Assembly (NCBI RefSeq): GCF_004000435.1
Contig: NZ_RBVZ01000002.1
Span: forward strand, 1,046,501-1,110,500
From: Alexandriicola marinus
Lineage (GTDB): Bacteria; Pseudomonadota; Alphaproteobacteria; Rhodobacterales; Rhodobacteraceae
Direction of reading: 5' to 3'
Length of the DNA stretch: 64,000 nt
In this document: in pieces, positions 37,078 to 44,887 of the stretch
How positions within the stretch are numbered: the stretch's first letter is position 1
Layout of the letters: each line of letters opens with the position of its first letter
Made by a program: the position numbers and the translations under genes
The notes under the pieces: model-generated
Database searches by the model: none
What the model was told of the DNA's origin: nothing
What the model saw: the letters and a program-made list of their open reading frames with translations, nothing else

Positions 37078-37480
37078 CCGGCCATGGAAGGTTCACAAAT
37101 GGGTGCCACCGCTCTCGGCGATGATGCGGCTCTTGCGTCGGCTAAGAAAACTGACGCCAGAAAAGACCGGTTGTCTGGGAACACTCGCGTCCACACCCGG
37201 GGTGACGGTGCAGTATTGGCGCAGCTTCGATGACCTCGAAGCCTTTGCCCATGCGGAGCCTCATAAACCGGCTTGGGCCCGCTTTAACCAAGCGGTCAGC
37301 AAGTCGAGGGGCGATGTCGGTATATGGCACGAAACCTATCTAGTCAGCCCCGAAGGCCATGAGAGCCTGTATTCCGGAATGCCGCCTCATGGTCTAGGCA
37401 AAGCCGTGGGTCTGGTGCCTGCCAAAGGGGCAATGTCATCCGCGAGGAAACGGCTCGGCAAAGGCGGTAGCCACGGCTGA
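37055..37480 (+). CDS. DUF4188 family protein, apparently N-terminally truncated
   Basis: The 141-codon frame matches the DUF4188 family from MRINRPWKVHKWVP onward, with TVQYWRSFDDLEAFA and VGIWHETYLVSPEGHESLYS further on. Family members normally have about 25 more residues before the MRINRPW motif, including a beta strand. Here the frame begins with a GTG at 37055 lying inside the 5' end of the TetR gene, and there is no ribosome site. I read it as a 5'-truncated gene that may no longer be expressed. Function of the family is unknown (monooxygenase-like ferredoxin fold). Confidence 0.65.
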   Translation: MSHAMRINRPWKVHKWVPPLSAMMRLLRRLRKLTPEKTGCLGTLASTPGVTVQYWRSFDDLEAFAHAEPHKPAWARFNQAVSKSRGDVGIWHETYLVSPEGHESLYSGMPPHGLGKAVGLVPAKGAMSSARKRLGKGGSHG

Positions 37481-37671
37481 AGACGTTGTCACTTTGGCAC
37501 CCGGTGTCCCATCGACGCTGCCTGCTGGGTAGGCAAGGCCTGCTATCGATCTCTCATCGCTCGGCGCAGCCGACATCAGCCCGCGTTCCTCAGCCAATTG
37601 CATATCACGCGCGGCCTTCTGCACGCTTCGGCATAAGGCCAGGCAGACCTACCGGTCGTTTATGGGGTTCG
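37481..37671. other. Gap between DUF4188 remnant and tRNA, no gene seen
   Basis: These 191 bases lie just past the 3' end of tRNA-Arg. A short minus-strand frame (37436-37624, 62 codons) crosses it, but shows no recognisable domain, good start site or typical codon pattern. I see no integrase, and no repeat of the tRNA 3' end. Confidence 0.4.
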
Positions 37672-37748
37672 TGGTGATCCCGGCAGGATTCGAACCTGCA
37701 ACCTGCCCCTTAGGAGGGGGCTGCTCTATCCAGTTGAGCCACGGGACC
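37672..37748 (-). tRNA. tRNA-Arg (anticodon CCU)
   Basis: The minus strand folds to a complete cloverleaf: acceptor GGTCCCG/CGGGATC with one G-U pair, a D arm GCTC...GAGC, anticodon stem GCCCC/GGGGC with loop CTCCTAA (anticodon CCT), T arm GCAGG-TTCGAAT-CCTGC, discriminator A and an encoded CCA (37674-37672). It reads AGG codons, which are rare in GC-rich genomes. Confidence 0.97.
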
Positions 37749-37888
37749 GACCACCCTTTCCATGCCTGTTCAGCGCCGATCCGTCAACGCCCTGAAAGGT
37801 TGCATGCTGCCGCTTGGCCACGGCATCCTTGAGGAGTATAAGCGGCCACCGGCATCGTGGGCCGGCTGATTTTTCGGGACGATCCAGA

Positions 37889-38914
37889 TTGACGAAACCG
37901 ACAGTCAAACGACCGTTGACCCTGCGCGATGTTTCCGAGGCTTCGGGTGTCAGCGAGATGACCGTAAGCCGGGTGCTTCGCAACAAGGGCGATGTCAGCG
38001 AAGCGACCCGCCGCAAGGTTCAGGAAACGGCCAAGCGGATGGGATACGTGCCCAACAAGATCGCGGGCGCGCTGGCCTCGAGCCACGTGAATCTTGTGGC
38101 CGTCATCATCCCGTCGCTGGGCAACATGGTCTTTCCCGAGGTTCTGTCGGGTATCTCCGAGGTTCTGGAGGATACCGTCCTGCAGCCGGTGGTCGGCGTG
38201 ACGGATTACCTTCCCGAAAAGGAAGAAAAGGTCCTGTTCGAGATGCTGTCGTGGCGGCCGGCCGGTGTGATCATCGCCGGGATCGAGCATTCCGACGCCT
38301 CGCGTGCGATGCTTGAACGCTGCGGCGTGCCAGTGGTCGAGATCATGGATGTGGATGGGGAGCCGATCGACGCCTGTGTCGGCATCTCGCACCGCCGCGC
38401 GGGTCGCATGATGGCCGAAGAGATAATCGCGGCGGGTTATTCACGGATCGGGTTCGTCGGAACAAAGATGCCGCTGGATCACCGGGCCCGGAAGCGGTTC
38501 GAAGGCTTCATCAGGACGCTGGGCCGCGCCGGGATCGAGATCGCGGACCGGGAATTCTACGAAGGCCCCTCGGCGCTCAACAAGGGGCGGGAGCTGACGC
38601 AGCGCATGCTGGAACGCACACCGGATCTCGATTTTCTCTATTATTCGAATGACATGATCGGGGCAGGCGGCCTGCTGTACCTGATGGAACAGGGCTATGA
38701 CATTCCCGGAAGGATCGGTCTGGCCGGGTTCAACGGCGTCGAATTGCTGGATGGTCTGCCGATGAAACTTGCCACGATGGATGCCTGCCGCCGGGATGTG
38801 GGCCGCCGTGCCGCCGAAATCGTGGCAAACCGGATTTCTGATCCCGACGCGGAGGATGGCGCCTTGATCGAGCTGACGCCCCGGCTCGATCCTGGCGATA
38901 CGCTGCTTCGCTAG
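37889..38914 (+). CDS. LacI family transcriptional regulator (GntR-like)
   Basis: The 341-residue regulator has an N-terminal helix-turn-helix (LTLRDVSEASGVSEMTVSRV) with hinge, and a periplasmic-binding-protein-like ligand domain. It resembles gluconate-type GntR regulators of the LacI family. No ATG precedes the HTH in frame. I choose the TTG at 37889, which gives the usual length; a TTG at 37814 would add 25 residues. It ends tail to tail with the transporter gene, sharing CTAG as a stop on both strands, and it may control that gene or a distant target. Confidence 0.85.
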   Translation: MTKPTVKRPLTLRDVSEASGVSEMTVSRVLRNKGDVSEATRRKVQETAKRMGYVPNKIAGALASSHVNLVAVIIPSLGNMVFPEVLSGISEVLEDTVLQPVVGVTDYLPEKEEKVLFEMLSWRPAGVIIAGIEHSDASRAMLERCGVPVVEIMDVDGEPIDACVGISHRRAGRMMAEEIIAAGYSRIGFVGTKMPLDHRARKRFEGFIRTLGRAGIEIADREFYEGPSALNKGRELTQRMLERTPDLDFLYYSNDMIGAGGLLYLMEQGYDIPGRIGLAGFNGVELLDGLPMKLATMDACRRDVGRRAAEIVANRISDPDAEDGALIELTPRLDPGDTLLR

Positions 38915-39798
38915 GATTTTGCCGGAACGGCTGCCGGTTGCTTGGACAATTGCACCGCGAGGATCCCGGCCGCGATGATAGCCACGCCCAGCACGTCGAG
39001 GGGGCCGAGCCGTTCGCTCAGGATCGCGGCTGCGACTGCCACGCCGAAGAACGGGTTTAGGAAGTGGAACGTTGCCGCGCGCACGGCGCCGATCCGGTTG
39101 ACGAGCACGAACCAGGTGAACGTGGCAAGCAGACCGGGCACCAGCGTCGTATAGATGAACGCCGCGACAAGCGACCAGTTCCAGTCCACCGACCATGTCT
39201 CGAACAGGAAGGCAGGCGGCGCCAGAACGGCAGCGCCGACCAGCATCTGCAGGCCCACGACCATCAGCAGGTTCCCCCCGGAAGAGGCGTTGCGCACCGC
39301 AAGCGTCGCCACTGCCAGCGAGATGACCCCGATCAAGCAGAGCAGGATGCCCAGCAGATCGACCCCGCCCGTCATGCGCAGCCCCATGATCAGAAAGACC
39401 CCCGCGATCCCCGCACCAAGGCCGAGAATGGCGAGGGGCTTTGGCCTGTCACCAAAGACAAGCCAACCCGCGATCGCCACAATAAGCGGCATCGTCGAAG
39501 CGATGATCGCCGCGAGGGAGGCTTCGACCCATTGCATCGCGACGAAGTTCATCCCGAGGTAAAGCGCGTTCTGACAGATGCCGAAGATGATGACCGCGCG
39601 CCATTGCCGGGAAGTCAGTCGCATCGACTGGCCCATCAGGGTGGCGATCCCGATCCCGATCAGCCCCGAAATCAGGAACCGCAGCGACAACGATCCCATG
39701 GGCGGGGCATATTCCACGATGATCCGCGCCGAAGTAAACGCCGAAGACCACATGAAGGCGAAGGCAAGACCCATCAGTATTGCGCGGATATCCATCAA
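38911..39798 (-). CDS. EamA/DMT superfamily transporter
   Basis: The 295-residue protein has ten predicted helices in two EamA repeats (N-terminal FAFMWSSAFTSARIIVEY; second repeat with FLNPFFGVAVAAAILSERL). Members export amino acids or other metabolites. The substrate is unknown. It converges on the LacI-family gene with a 4-base overlap. Confidence 0.9.
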   Translation of the reverse strand: MMDIRAILMGLAFAFMWSSAFTSARIIVEYAPPMGSLSLRFLISGLIGIGIATLMGQSMRLTSRQWRAVIIFGICQNALYLGMNFVAMQWVEASLAAIIASTMPLIVAIAGWLVFGDRPKPLAILGLGAGIAGVFLIMGLRMTGGVDLLGILLCLIGVISLAVATLAVRNASSGGNLLMVVGLQMLVGAAVLAPPAFLFETWSVDWNWSLVAAFIYTTLVPGLLATFTWFVLVNRIGAVRAATFHFLNPFFGVAVAAAILSERLGPLDVLGVAIIAAGILAVQLSKQPAAVPAKS

Positions 39799-39967
39799 GT
39801 GCCCTTCCCTTCATCTTCGACCCTCCTAATCAGAGTGACTGTCGTTGACCAGAACCCTTGCGAACGGGGCGGGCGGGTGGCGAACCATTCAAGTCTTTCT
39901 CTATCGGTTGGCAAAGCTGCCGCATGTCCTTAATGATCCCGGCCTGCGCCCAAGATGAGAGCAGAGG

Positions 39968-40054
39968 ATGATCATGTATCTGGCGGCCTGTTTCTTCGCG
40001 GTGTGTATGGCGTGCCACGTCGGCACAAACCGTTTCGGGGCCGCCGCCCCGTGA
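39968..40054 (+). CDS. Possible 28-residue peptide with a CxxCH motif
   Basis: A short frame encodes a hydrophobic N-terminus and the motif CMACH (MYLAACFFAVCMACHVGTN), ending GAAAP. GAGCAGAGG precedes the ATG. The motif is a haem-attachment signature, but the frame is very short and may be chance. The rest of the 39799-40064 gap shows nothing else. Confidence 0.2.
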   Translation: MIMYLAACFFAVCMACHVGTNRFGAAAP

Positions 40055-40064
40055 CGACATTGAC

Positions 40065-40790
40065 ATGGATCGAGGGTGGCGGTCGTTGGCAGCGCTGCTG
40101 CCGTCAGCGCGGGGCGACCAGCCTTATGCCGAGTGGTTTCGCATGCGCGCCATACTGACCGGCCTTTGGCGGCGGCGGCGCGCCATTGTCTTCTATCTCG
40201 TCCTGCTGGCCATGGGCTGGATGATCGGGCTGGCTTTCCAGAATGTAAGCTTTCTTGAGACAAGTCTCATGAACGAGCCGATGATCCATCGGATCGTGAT
40301 TCTGGCCCTCGTGGCCTATGTGCTTACCGCGGCGATACCCTTCGTCCCGGGAGCCGAGATCGGATTCGGCCTTTTGCTGATGTTCGGAAGCGCGGCGGCC
40401 CCGATCGTCTACTTCGGCATGGTCGGGGCGCTGTCCTTGTCATTCATCGTGGCGCGCATCGTGCCGCGCGGGCCATTGTGCAGGGCCCTCGCCTGGATCG
40501 GTCTGGGCCGCGCGGCCGCATTGGTGGACGACCTCGATCAAGTGGCCGCTGAAGACAGGGAAAAGCTGATCCTTTCGTATTTTCCCGCAGGGCTGACCCG
40601 GGGCCTTGTCAACGGCCGCTATCTCCTGCTGGGCCTCGCGATCAATCTGCCCGGAAACTCGATCCTCGGCGGCGGGGGTGGGCTGGCCTTTGCGGCGGGG
40701 CTCAGCGGTCTTTACGGGGTCTGGGCCTTCATCGGAACCATCGCGATTGCCGTGGCGCCCATTCCGCTGGCATTCCTGATCCTGGCATAG
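40065..40790 (+). CDS. Integral membrane protein, unknown (DedA/TVP38-like outline)
   Basis: The 241-codon frame encodes about five hydrophobic helices. A first helix (VFYLVLLAMGWMIGLAFQN) is followed by a segment resembling the SNARE-associated/DedA family (IPFVPGAEIGFGLLLMFGSA) and a glycine run near the end (SILGGGGGLAFAAG). That family handles lipid or small-molecule movement across the inner membrane; the match is by outline only. The real start may be the ATG at 40143 (MRAILTGLWRRRR), which better fits a membrane protein N-terminus. A terminator follows. Confidence 0.7.
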   Translation: MDRGWRSLAALLPSARGDQPYAEWFRMRAILTGLWRRRRAIVFYLVLLAMGWMIGLAFQNVSFLETSLMNEPMIHRIVILALVAYVLTAAIPFVPGAEIGFGLLLMFGSAAAPIVYFGMVGALSLSFIVARIVPRGPLCRALAWIGLGRAAALVDDLDQVAAEDREKLILSYFPAGLTRGLVNGRYLLLGLAINLPGNSILGGGGGLAFAAGLSGLYGVWAFIGTIAIAVAPIPLAFLILA

Positions 40791-40791
40791 A

Positions 40792-40821
40792 AAAAGGGCC
40801 GCCCGCTAAGGCGACCCTTTT
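40792..40821. terminator. Bidirectional terminator between the membrane protein and HU genes
   Basis: AAAAGGGCCGCC and GGCGACCCTTTT pair with one mismatch around a 6-base loop. A and T runs on both sides suit termination of the + gene and the minus-strand HU gene. Confidence 0.85.
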
Positions 40822-40846
40822 CCCGATTTCTCTAACCTTGCGAGGT

Positions 40847-41134
40847 TCAGCCGTTGACGCTGTCCTTCAGAGCCTTCGCGATCGTCATCTTGACGACCTT
40901 GTCGGCCTCTTTCTTGATCTGCTCACCGGTGGCCGGGTTGCGCACCATGCGCTCGGGCCGCTCGCGGCAATAGATCTTGCCGACGCCGGGAAGAGTCACG
41001 GCACCGCCGTTCGACACTTCTTCGGTGATGATCTGGATAAGGGCATCAAGACTGGCCCCGGCCGTTTTCTTGTCGCTCTCGGTCTTTTCGGCAAGCGCAG
41101 TCACAAGCTGCGATTTGGTCATCGGTTTGGCCAT
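40847..41134 (-). CDS. hupB: HU family DNA-binding protein
   Basis: The 95-residue histone-like protein has the HU fold: N-terminal helices (MTKSQLVTALAEKTESDKKT), the dimer core and the DNA-binding arm around the family GVGKIYCRERPERMVRNPAT segment, where the typical RNP motif is seen as RNPATGE. It compacts DNA and supports replication and recombination. Start at 41134 follows GGGAGAAAG; upstream in-frame sequence to 41230 is not HU-like. A small CCCCC-TAT-GGGGG hairpin lies in its leader (41157-41169). Confidence 0.93.
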   Translation of the reverse strand: MAKPMTKSQLVTALAEKTESDKKTAGASLDALIQIITEEVSNGGAVTLPGVGKIYCRERPERMVRNPATGEQIKKEADKVVKMTIAKALKDSVNG

Positions 41135-41266
41135 TGTCTTTCTCCCTGATTCTGCACCCCCTATGGGGGCCTGTTCGTGTCGGTCCACGCTATCTGGTAT
41201 AGCTCCACAACGATTTGGGCCGTATTGCAAGTGTAAACAGCACTATTTGTGTAAAAATGGCGAAAT

Positions 41267-42745
41267 TCAGAGAAAGGCCGTCTCTTCAAAGCTACGCAGC
41301 TTCCTGCTGTGAAGTCGCTCCAGCGGCATCTCGCTCAATCGTTCCATTGCTCGAATTCCGATCATCAGGTGCCGCGACACCTGCGTCTTGTAGAAACTCG
41401 AGGCCATGCCGGGAAGTTTCAGTTCCCCGTGTAACGGCTTGTCACTCACGCACAGAAGCGTGCCATAGGGCACCCGGAAACGAAACCCGTTGGCCGCAAT
41501 CGTGGCACTTTCCATATCAAGAGCGACGGCCCGCGACTGGCTGAGCCGCTGAACCGGACCACGCTGATCACGAAGCTCCCAGTTTCGATTGTCAAAGCTC
41601 GCAACCGTTCCCGTCCGCATGATCCGCTTGAGGTCATAGCCCTCGAGTTCGGTCACATCGGCAACCGCCCCTTCAAGGGCCACCTGCATCTCTGCCAGCG
41701 GCGGGATCGGCACCCAGACGGGCAGGTCGTCATCCAGCACCTTGTCTTCGCGCAGATAGGCATGCGCCAGAACGAAATCGCCCAGCCTTTGTGAATTGCG
41801 CAGGCCCGCGCAATGGCCGACCATCAGCCACGCATGAGGCCTGAGAACGGCGATATGGTCGGTTGCCGTTTTCGCGTTCGAGGGGCCGACCCCGATATTG
41901 ACCAGCGTGATGCCTGAGCCGTCCGCCCTCTTGAGGTGGTAGGTCGGCATCTGCGGCATCTTTGGCGGCGGCCTTAGCGGATCGTCCGGCCCATGGATCA
42001 CCTGGTTTCCGGTGGCCACAAAGGCGGTATAGCCGCTCTCGGGATCGGCCAGAACCTTGCGGGCATAGGCTTCGAATTCCTCGACATAGAACTGGTAGTT
42101 GGTGAAGAGCACGAAATTCTGAAAATGCTCGGCCGAGGTGGCGGTGTAATGCGCCAGCCGGGCCAGCGAATAATCCACGCGCTGCGCCGTGAACGGGGCA
42201 AGCGGCGTCGATCCGTCCGGATAGACATAGCCGTCGCCGTTGACGATATCGTCATTCGTGGTGGCGAGGTCGGGCACATCGAAGACGTCACGCAGCGAAA
42301 AGCCGATGGCCCCTTCCTGCGGAACAGACACGCTCGGGTCATCAGCCACGGCAAAGTGAACCGGCATCGGCGTGTGCGACATGTCGATCACGACCGGCTG
42401 ATCGTGGTTCTGGATCAGAAGCTTGATCTGCTGCCTGAGGTAATTGGCGAAAAGGTCCGGCCTTGTGATCGTGGTCGAATAGACCCCGGGCTCGGCGACG
42501 TGACCGAAACTCAGCCGGCTGTCCGTCAGCTCGAAGGTCGAGATCGTCAACCTGATCTCGGGGTAGAACGCCCGGATGCGCGATGCCGGCCGGCCATTCT
42601 CCATCGCGTCGGAGAAGTGTTCCGACAGGAATTGCGTCGAAAGGCGATACAGCTCCTGAAGTCGCACAATGGCGGCGTCCGGGTCGGTAAAGGCCTCGGG
42701 CGGCGGTGCGGCAGGGCTGAGGATGTCTTGTGCAGATGTAACCAT
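41267..42745 (-). CDS. amn: AMP nucleosidase
   Basis: The 492-residue enzyme hydrolyses AMP to adenine and ribose 5-phosphate. It has the N-terminal Amn-specific domain (about 1-180) and the C-terminal nucleoside phosphorylase-type domain (NIGVGPSNAKTATDHIAVLR; VALDMESATIAANGFRF, with the purine-site glutamate). It regulates purine pools. It is divergent from the class II aldolase gene. Confidence 0.95.
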   Translation of the reverse strand: MVTSAQDILSPAAPPPEAFTDPDAAIVRLQELYRLSTQFLSEHFSDAMENGRPASRIRAFYPEIRLTISTFELTDSRLSFGHVAEPGVYSTTITRPDLFANYLRQQIKLLIQNHDQPVVIDMSHTPMPVHFAVADDPSVSVPQEGAIGFSLRDVFDVPDLATTNDDIVNGDGYVYPDGSTPLAPFTAQRVDYSLARLAHYTATSAEHFQNFVLFTNYQFYVEEFEAYARKVLADPESGYTAFVATGNQVIHGPDDPLRPPPKMPQMPTYHLKRADGSGITLVNIGVGPSNAKTATDHIAVLRPHAWLMVGHCAGLRNSQRLGDFVLAHAYLREDKVLDDDLPVWVPIPPLAEMQVALEGAVADVTELEGYDLKRIMRTGTVASFDNRNWELRDQRGPVQRLSQSRAVALDMESATIAANGFRFRVPYGTLLCVSDKPLHGELKLPGMASSFYKTQVSRHLMIGIRAMERLSEMPLERLHSRKLRSFEETAFL

Positions 42746-42872
42746 TTCAATCTATCACCACGAACGGGTTTCCTTGGCAAGCCAATCGTCTCGCGCGGGC
42801 CCGGACATGAAGGACACTTGCGCCGACGCGTGACCCGCCTAGTCTGGAAATGTAACGGCAAAGGATCAAGCG

Positions 42873-43622
42873 ATGGCGAACCACGGTTCCAACATCAATC
42901 ACTGGACAGAGCGCTGCGATCTGGCGGCGGCGTTTCGATGGACGGCCCGGCTCAATATGCACGAGGCCGTGGCGAACCATTTCTCGTTCGTGATCTCGGA
43001 TGATGGCCGCAAGTTCCTGATGAACCCCAATCAGCGGCACTTTGCCCGTATCCGGGCCTCGGACCTGATCGTTGTCGATCTTGACGATCCCGATGCGATG
43101 ACAGGGCCGAATGCCCCTGATCCGACGGCCTATGGATTGCATGGCGGCATCCATGCGCATGTGCCTCATGCGCGCTGCGCCATGCATTGCCATTCGATCT
43201 TTGCCACGGTTCTGGCCAGTCTGGCGGATTCGCGGCTTCCGCCGATCGACCAGAACTGCGCGACCTTCTTCAATCGGGTGGTGATCGACGAAGATTACGG
43301 CGGGCTGGCCTTCGAGGAGGAGGGCGCAAGATGTGCCGCGCTGTTCGACGATCCCTCGAAAAAGGTGATGGTCATGGGCAATCACGGCGTGCTGGTCATT
43401 GGCCAGACCGTCGCCGAGACGTTCAACAGGCTCTATTACTTCGAACGCGCGGCCGAGACCTATATCCGCGCGCTTCAAACCGGCCAGCGGCTTCGGGTGC
43501 TGCCTGATCACATCGCCGAAAAGACGGCACGAGAGCTTGAAGATTATCCCGAACAGGACGAACGCCACCTCGCCGAACTGCGTGCCTTGCTCGACGCCGA
43601 AGGGTCTGATTACGCGACCTGA
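42873..43622 (+). CDS. Class II aldolase/adducin family protein
   Basis: The 249-residue protein has the family core with metal-binding histidines in GIHAHVP, HCHSIFATV and the downstream GNHGVLVIG. Characterised relatives cleave sugar phosphates or decarboxylate; many relatives in this subgroup are uncharacterised. The start is preceded by AAAGGAT. It begins the + strand unit that continues into acyl-CoA genes, though a 103-base gap separates them. Confidence 0.88.
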   Translation: MANHGSNINHWTERCDLAAAFRWTARLNMHEAVANHFSFVISDDGRKFLMNPNQRHFARIRASDLIVVDLDDPDAMTGPNAPDPTAYGLHGGIHAHVPHARCAMHCHSIFATVLASLADSRLPPIDQNCATFFNRVVIDEDYGGLAFEEEGARCAALFDDPSKKVMVMGNHGVLVIGQTVAETFNRLYYFERAAETYIRALQTGQRLRVLPDHIAEKTARELEDYPEQDERHLAELRALLDAEGSDYAT

Positions 43623-43725
43623 ATCGGGAGGCGGGTCTGTGCGCGCCATCGCAATGTCGCATCCCGGCATGCGCTGTCGCCCAATGGCTCCAATCTGATC
43701 CGGGATGATGGCGGGGAGAACATCG

Positions 43726-44886
43726 ATGCAGTTTGGCCTTTCGGACGAGCAGGAGATGATCGCCGACACCGTGCGGAGTTTCGTGGAGAAAGAGATCTAT
43801 CCCCACGAAGATCTTGTTGAACGGAGTGGCGAGGTTCCGGCGGAAATCGCGACCGAGATCAAACGCAAGACGCTCGAACTGGGGTTCTACGCCTGCAACT
43901 TTCCCCAAAACGTCGGTGGCGCGGGCCTGAACCATCTTGAATTCGCGCTGGTCGAAAGGGAATTGGGTCGGGGATCGATGGCCCTTACCCATTTCTTCGG
44001 TCGGCCCCAGAACATCCTGATGGCCTGCGAGGGCGATCAGGTCGACAGGTATCTGATGCCCGCGGTGCGGGGCGAGAGGATGGATGCCCTTGCCATGACC
44101 GAACCCGGCGCCGGTTCCGACATCCGCGGCATGAAATGCATGGCGCGGCGCGACGGCGACGACTGGATCATCAACGGAACCAAGCATTTCATCTCGGGCG
44201 CGGATCATGCGGATTTCCTGATCGTTTTTGTCGCGACGGGCGAGGATCAGACGCCACGGGGCCCGAAAAAACGGATCACCTGTTTCCTCGTGGATCGAGG
44301 CCATCCCGGTTTCACGATCCGCGACGGCTATGCCTCGGTCAGTCACCGGGGCTACAAGAACATGATCCTCGACTTCGACGAGTGCCGCCTGCCCTCGGGT
44401 CAGGTTCTGGGTGAGGTCGATGCCGGGTTCGATGTCATGAACACATGGCTTTATGCCACGCGGATCACCGTTGCGACCATGAGCGTCGGACGCGCCCGCC
44501 GTGCGTTTGATTATGCCTTGCGCTATGCCGCCGAGCGCGAACAATTCGGCCAGAAGATCGGCAAGTTTCAGGGCGTGAGTTTTCAACTGGCGGACATGAT
44601 CACAGAGATTGACGCCGCCGATCTGCTGACCCTCGCCGCCGCCGACAGGCTGGATCAGGGCCTGCCCGCGAACCGCGAAATCGCAAGCGCCAAGCTCTAT
44701 GCCTCCGAGATGCTGGCGCGTGTCACGGATGCCGCGATCCAGATCCACGGCGGCATGGGATTGATGGAAGACTATCCACTGGAGCGTTTCTGGCGCGATG
44801 CCCGGGTGGAGCGCATCTGGGATGGCACCTCGGAAATTCAGCGTCACATCATCAGTCGCGATCTGTTGCGCGCGCTGGGCGCCTGA
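43726..44886 (+). CDS. Acyl-CoA dehydrogenase, possibly betaine-type (CaiA-like role)
   Basis: The 386-residue flavoprotein has the ACAD motifs ALAMTEPGAGSDIRGMKCMA and the C-terminal IQIHGGMGLMEDYPLERFWR, followed by RVERIWDGTSEIQRHIISR. The start at 43726 follows GGGGAGAA; an in-frame ATG at 43705 is less likely. It forms a unit with an ADP-forming acyl-CoA ligase and a CaiD-like hydratase. In that setting it probably introduces the double bond of an acyl-CoA such as gamma-butyrobetainyl-CoA. Confidence 0.92.
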   Translation: MQFGLSDEQEMIADTVRSFVEKEIYPHEDLVERSGEVPAEIATEIKRKTLELGFYACNFPQNVGGAGLNHLEFALVERELGRGSMALTHFFGRPQNILMACEGDQVDRYLMPAVRGERMDALAMTEPGAGSDIRGMKCMARRDGDDWIINGTKHFISGADHADFLIVFVATGEDQTPRGPKKRITCFLVDRGHPGFTIRDGYASVSHRGYKNMILDFDECRLPSGQVLGEVDAGFDVMNTWLYATRITVATMSVGRARRAFDYALRYAAEREQFGQKIGKFQGVSFQLADMITEIDAADLLTLAAADRLDQGLPANREIASAKLYASEMLARVTDAAIQIHGGMGLMEDYPLERFWRDARVERIWDGTSEIQRHIISRDLLRALGA

Positions 44887-44887
44887 C

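Noticed and set aside
37436-37671. Possible integrase remnant or att site beside tRNA-Arg(CCU)
   Set aside because: The short frame there has no integrase motif, and I found no second copy of the tRNA 3' end in the flanking sequence.
39968-40054. CMACH peptide as a tiny c-type cytochrome
   Set aside because: 28 residues with no sixth ligand and no signal cleavage site. It is kept only as a low-confidence frame, not as a cytochrome claim.
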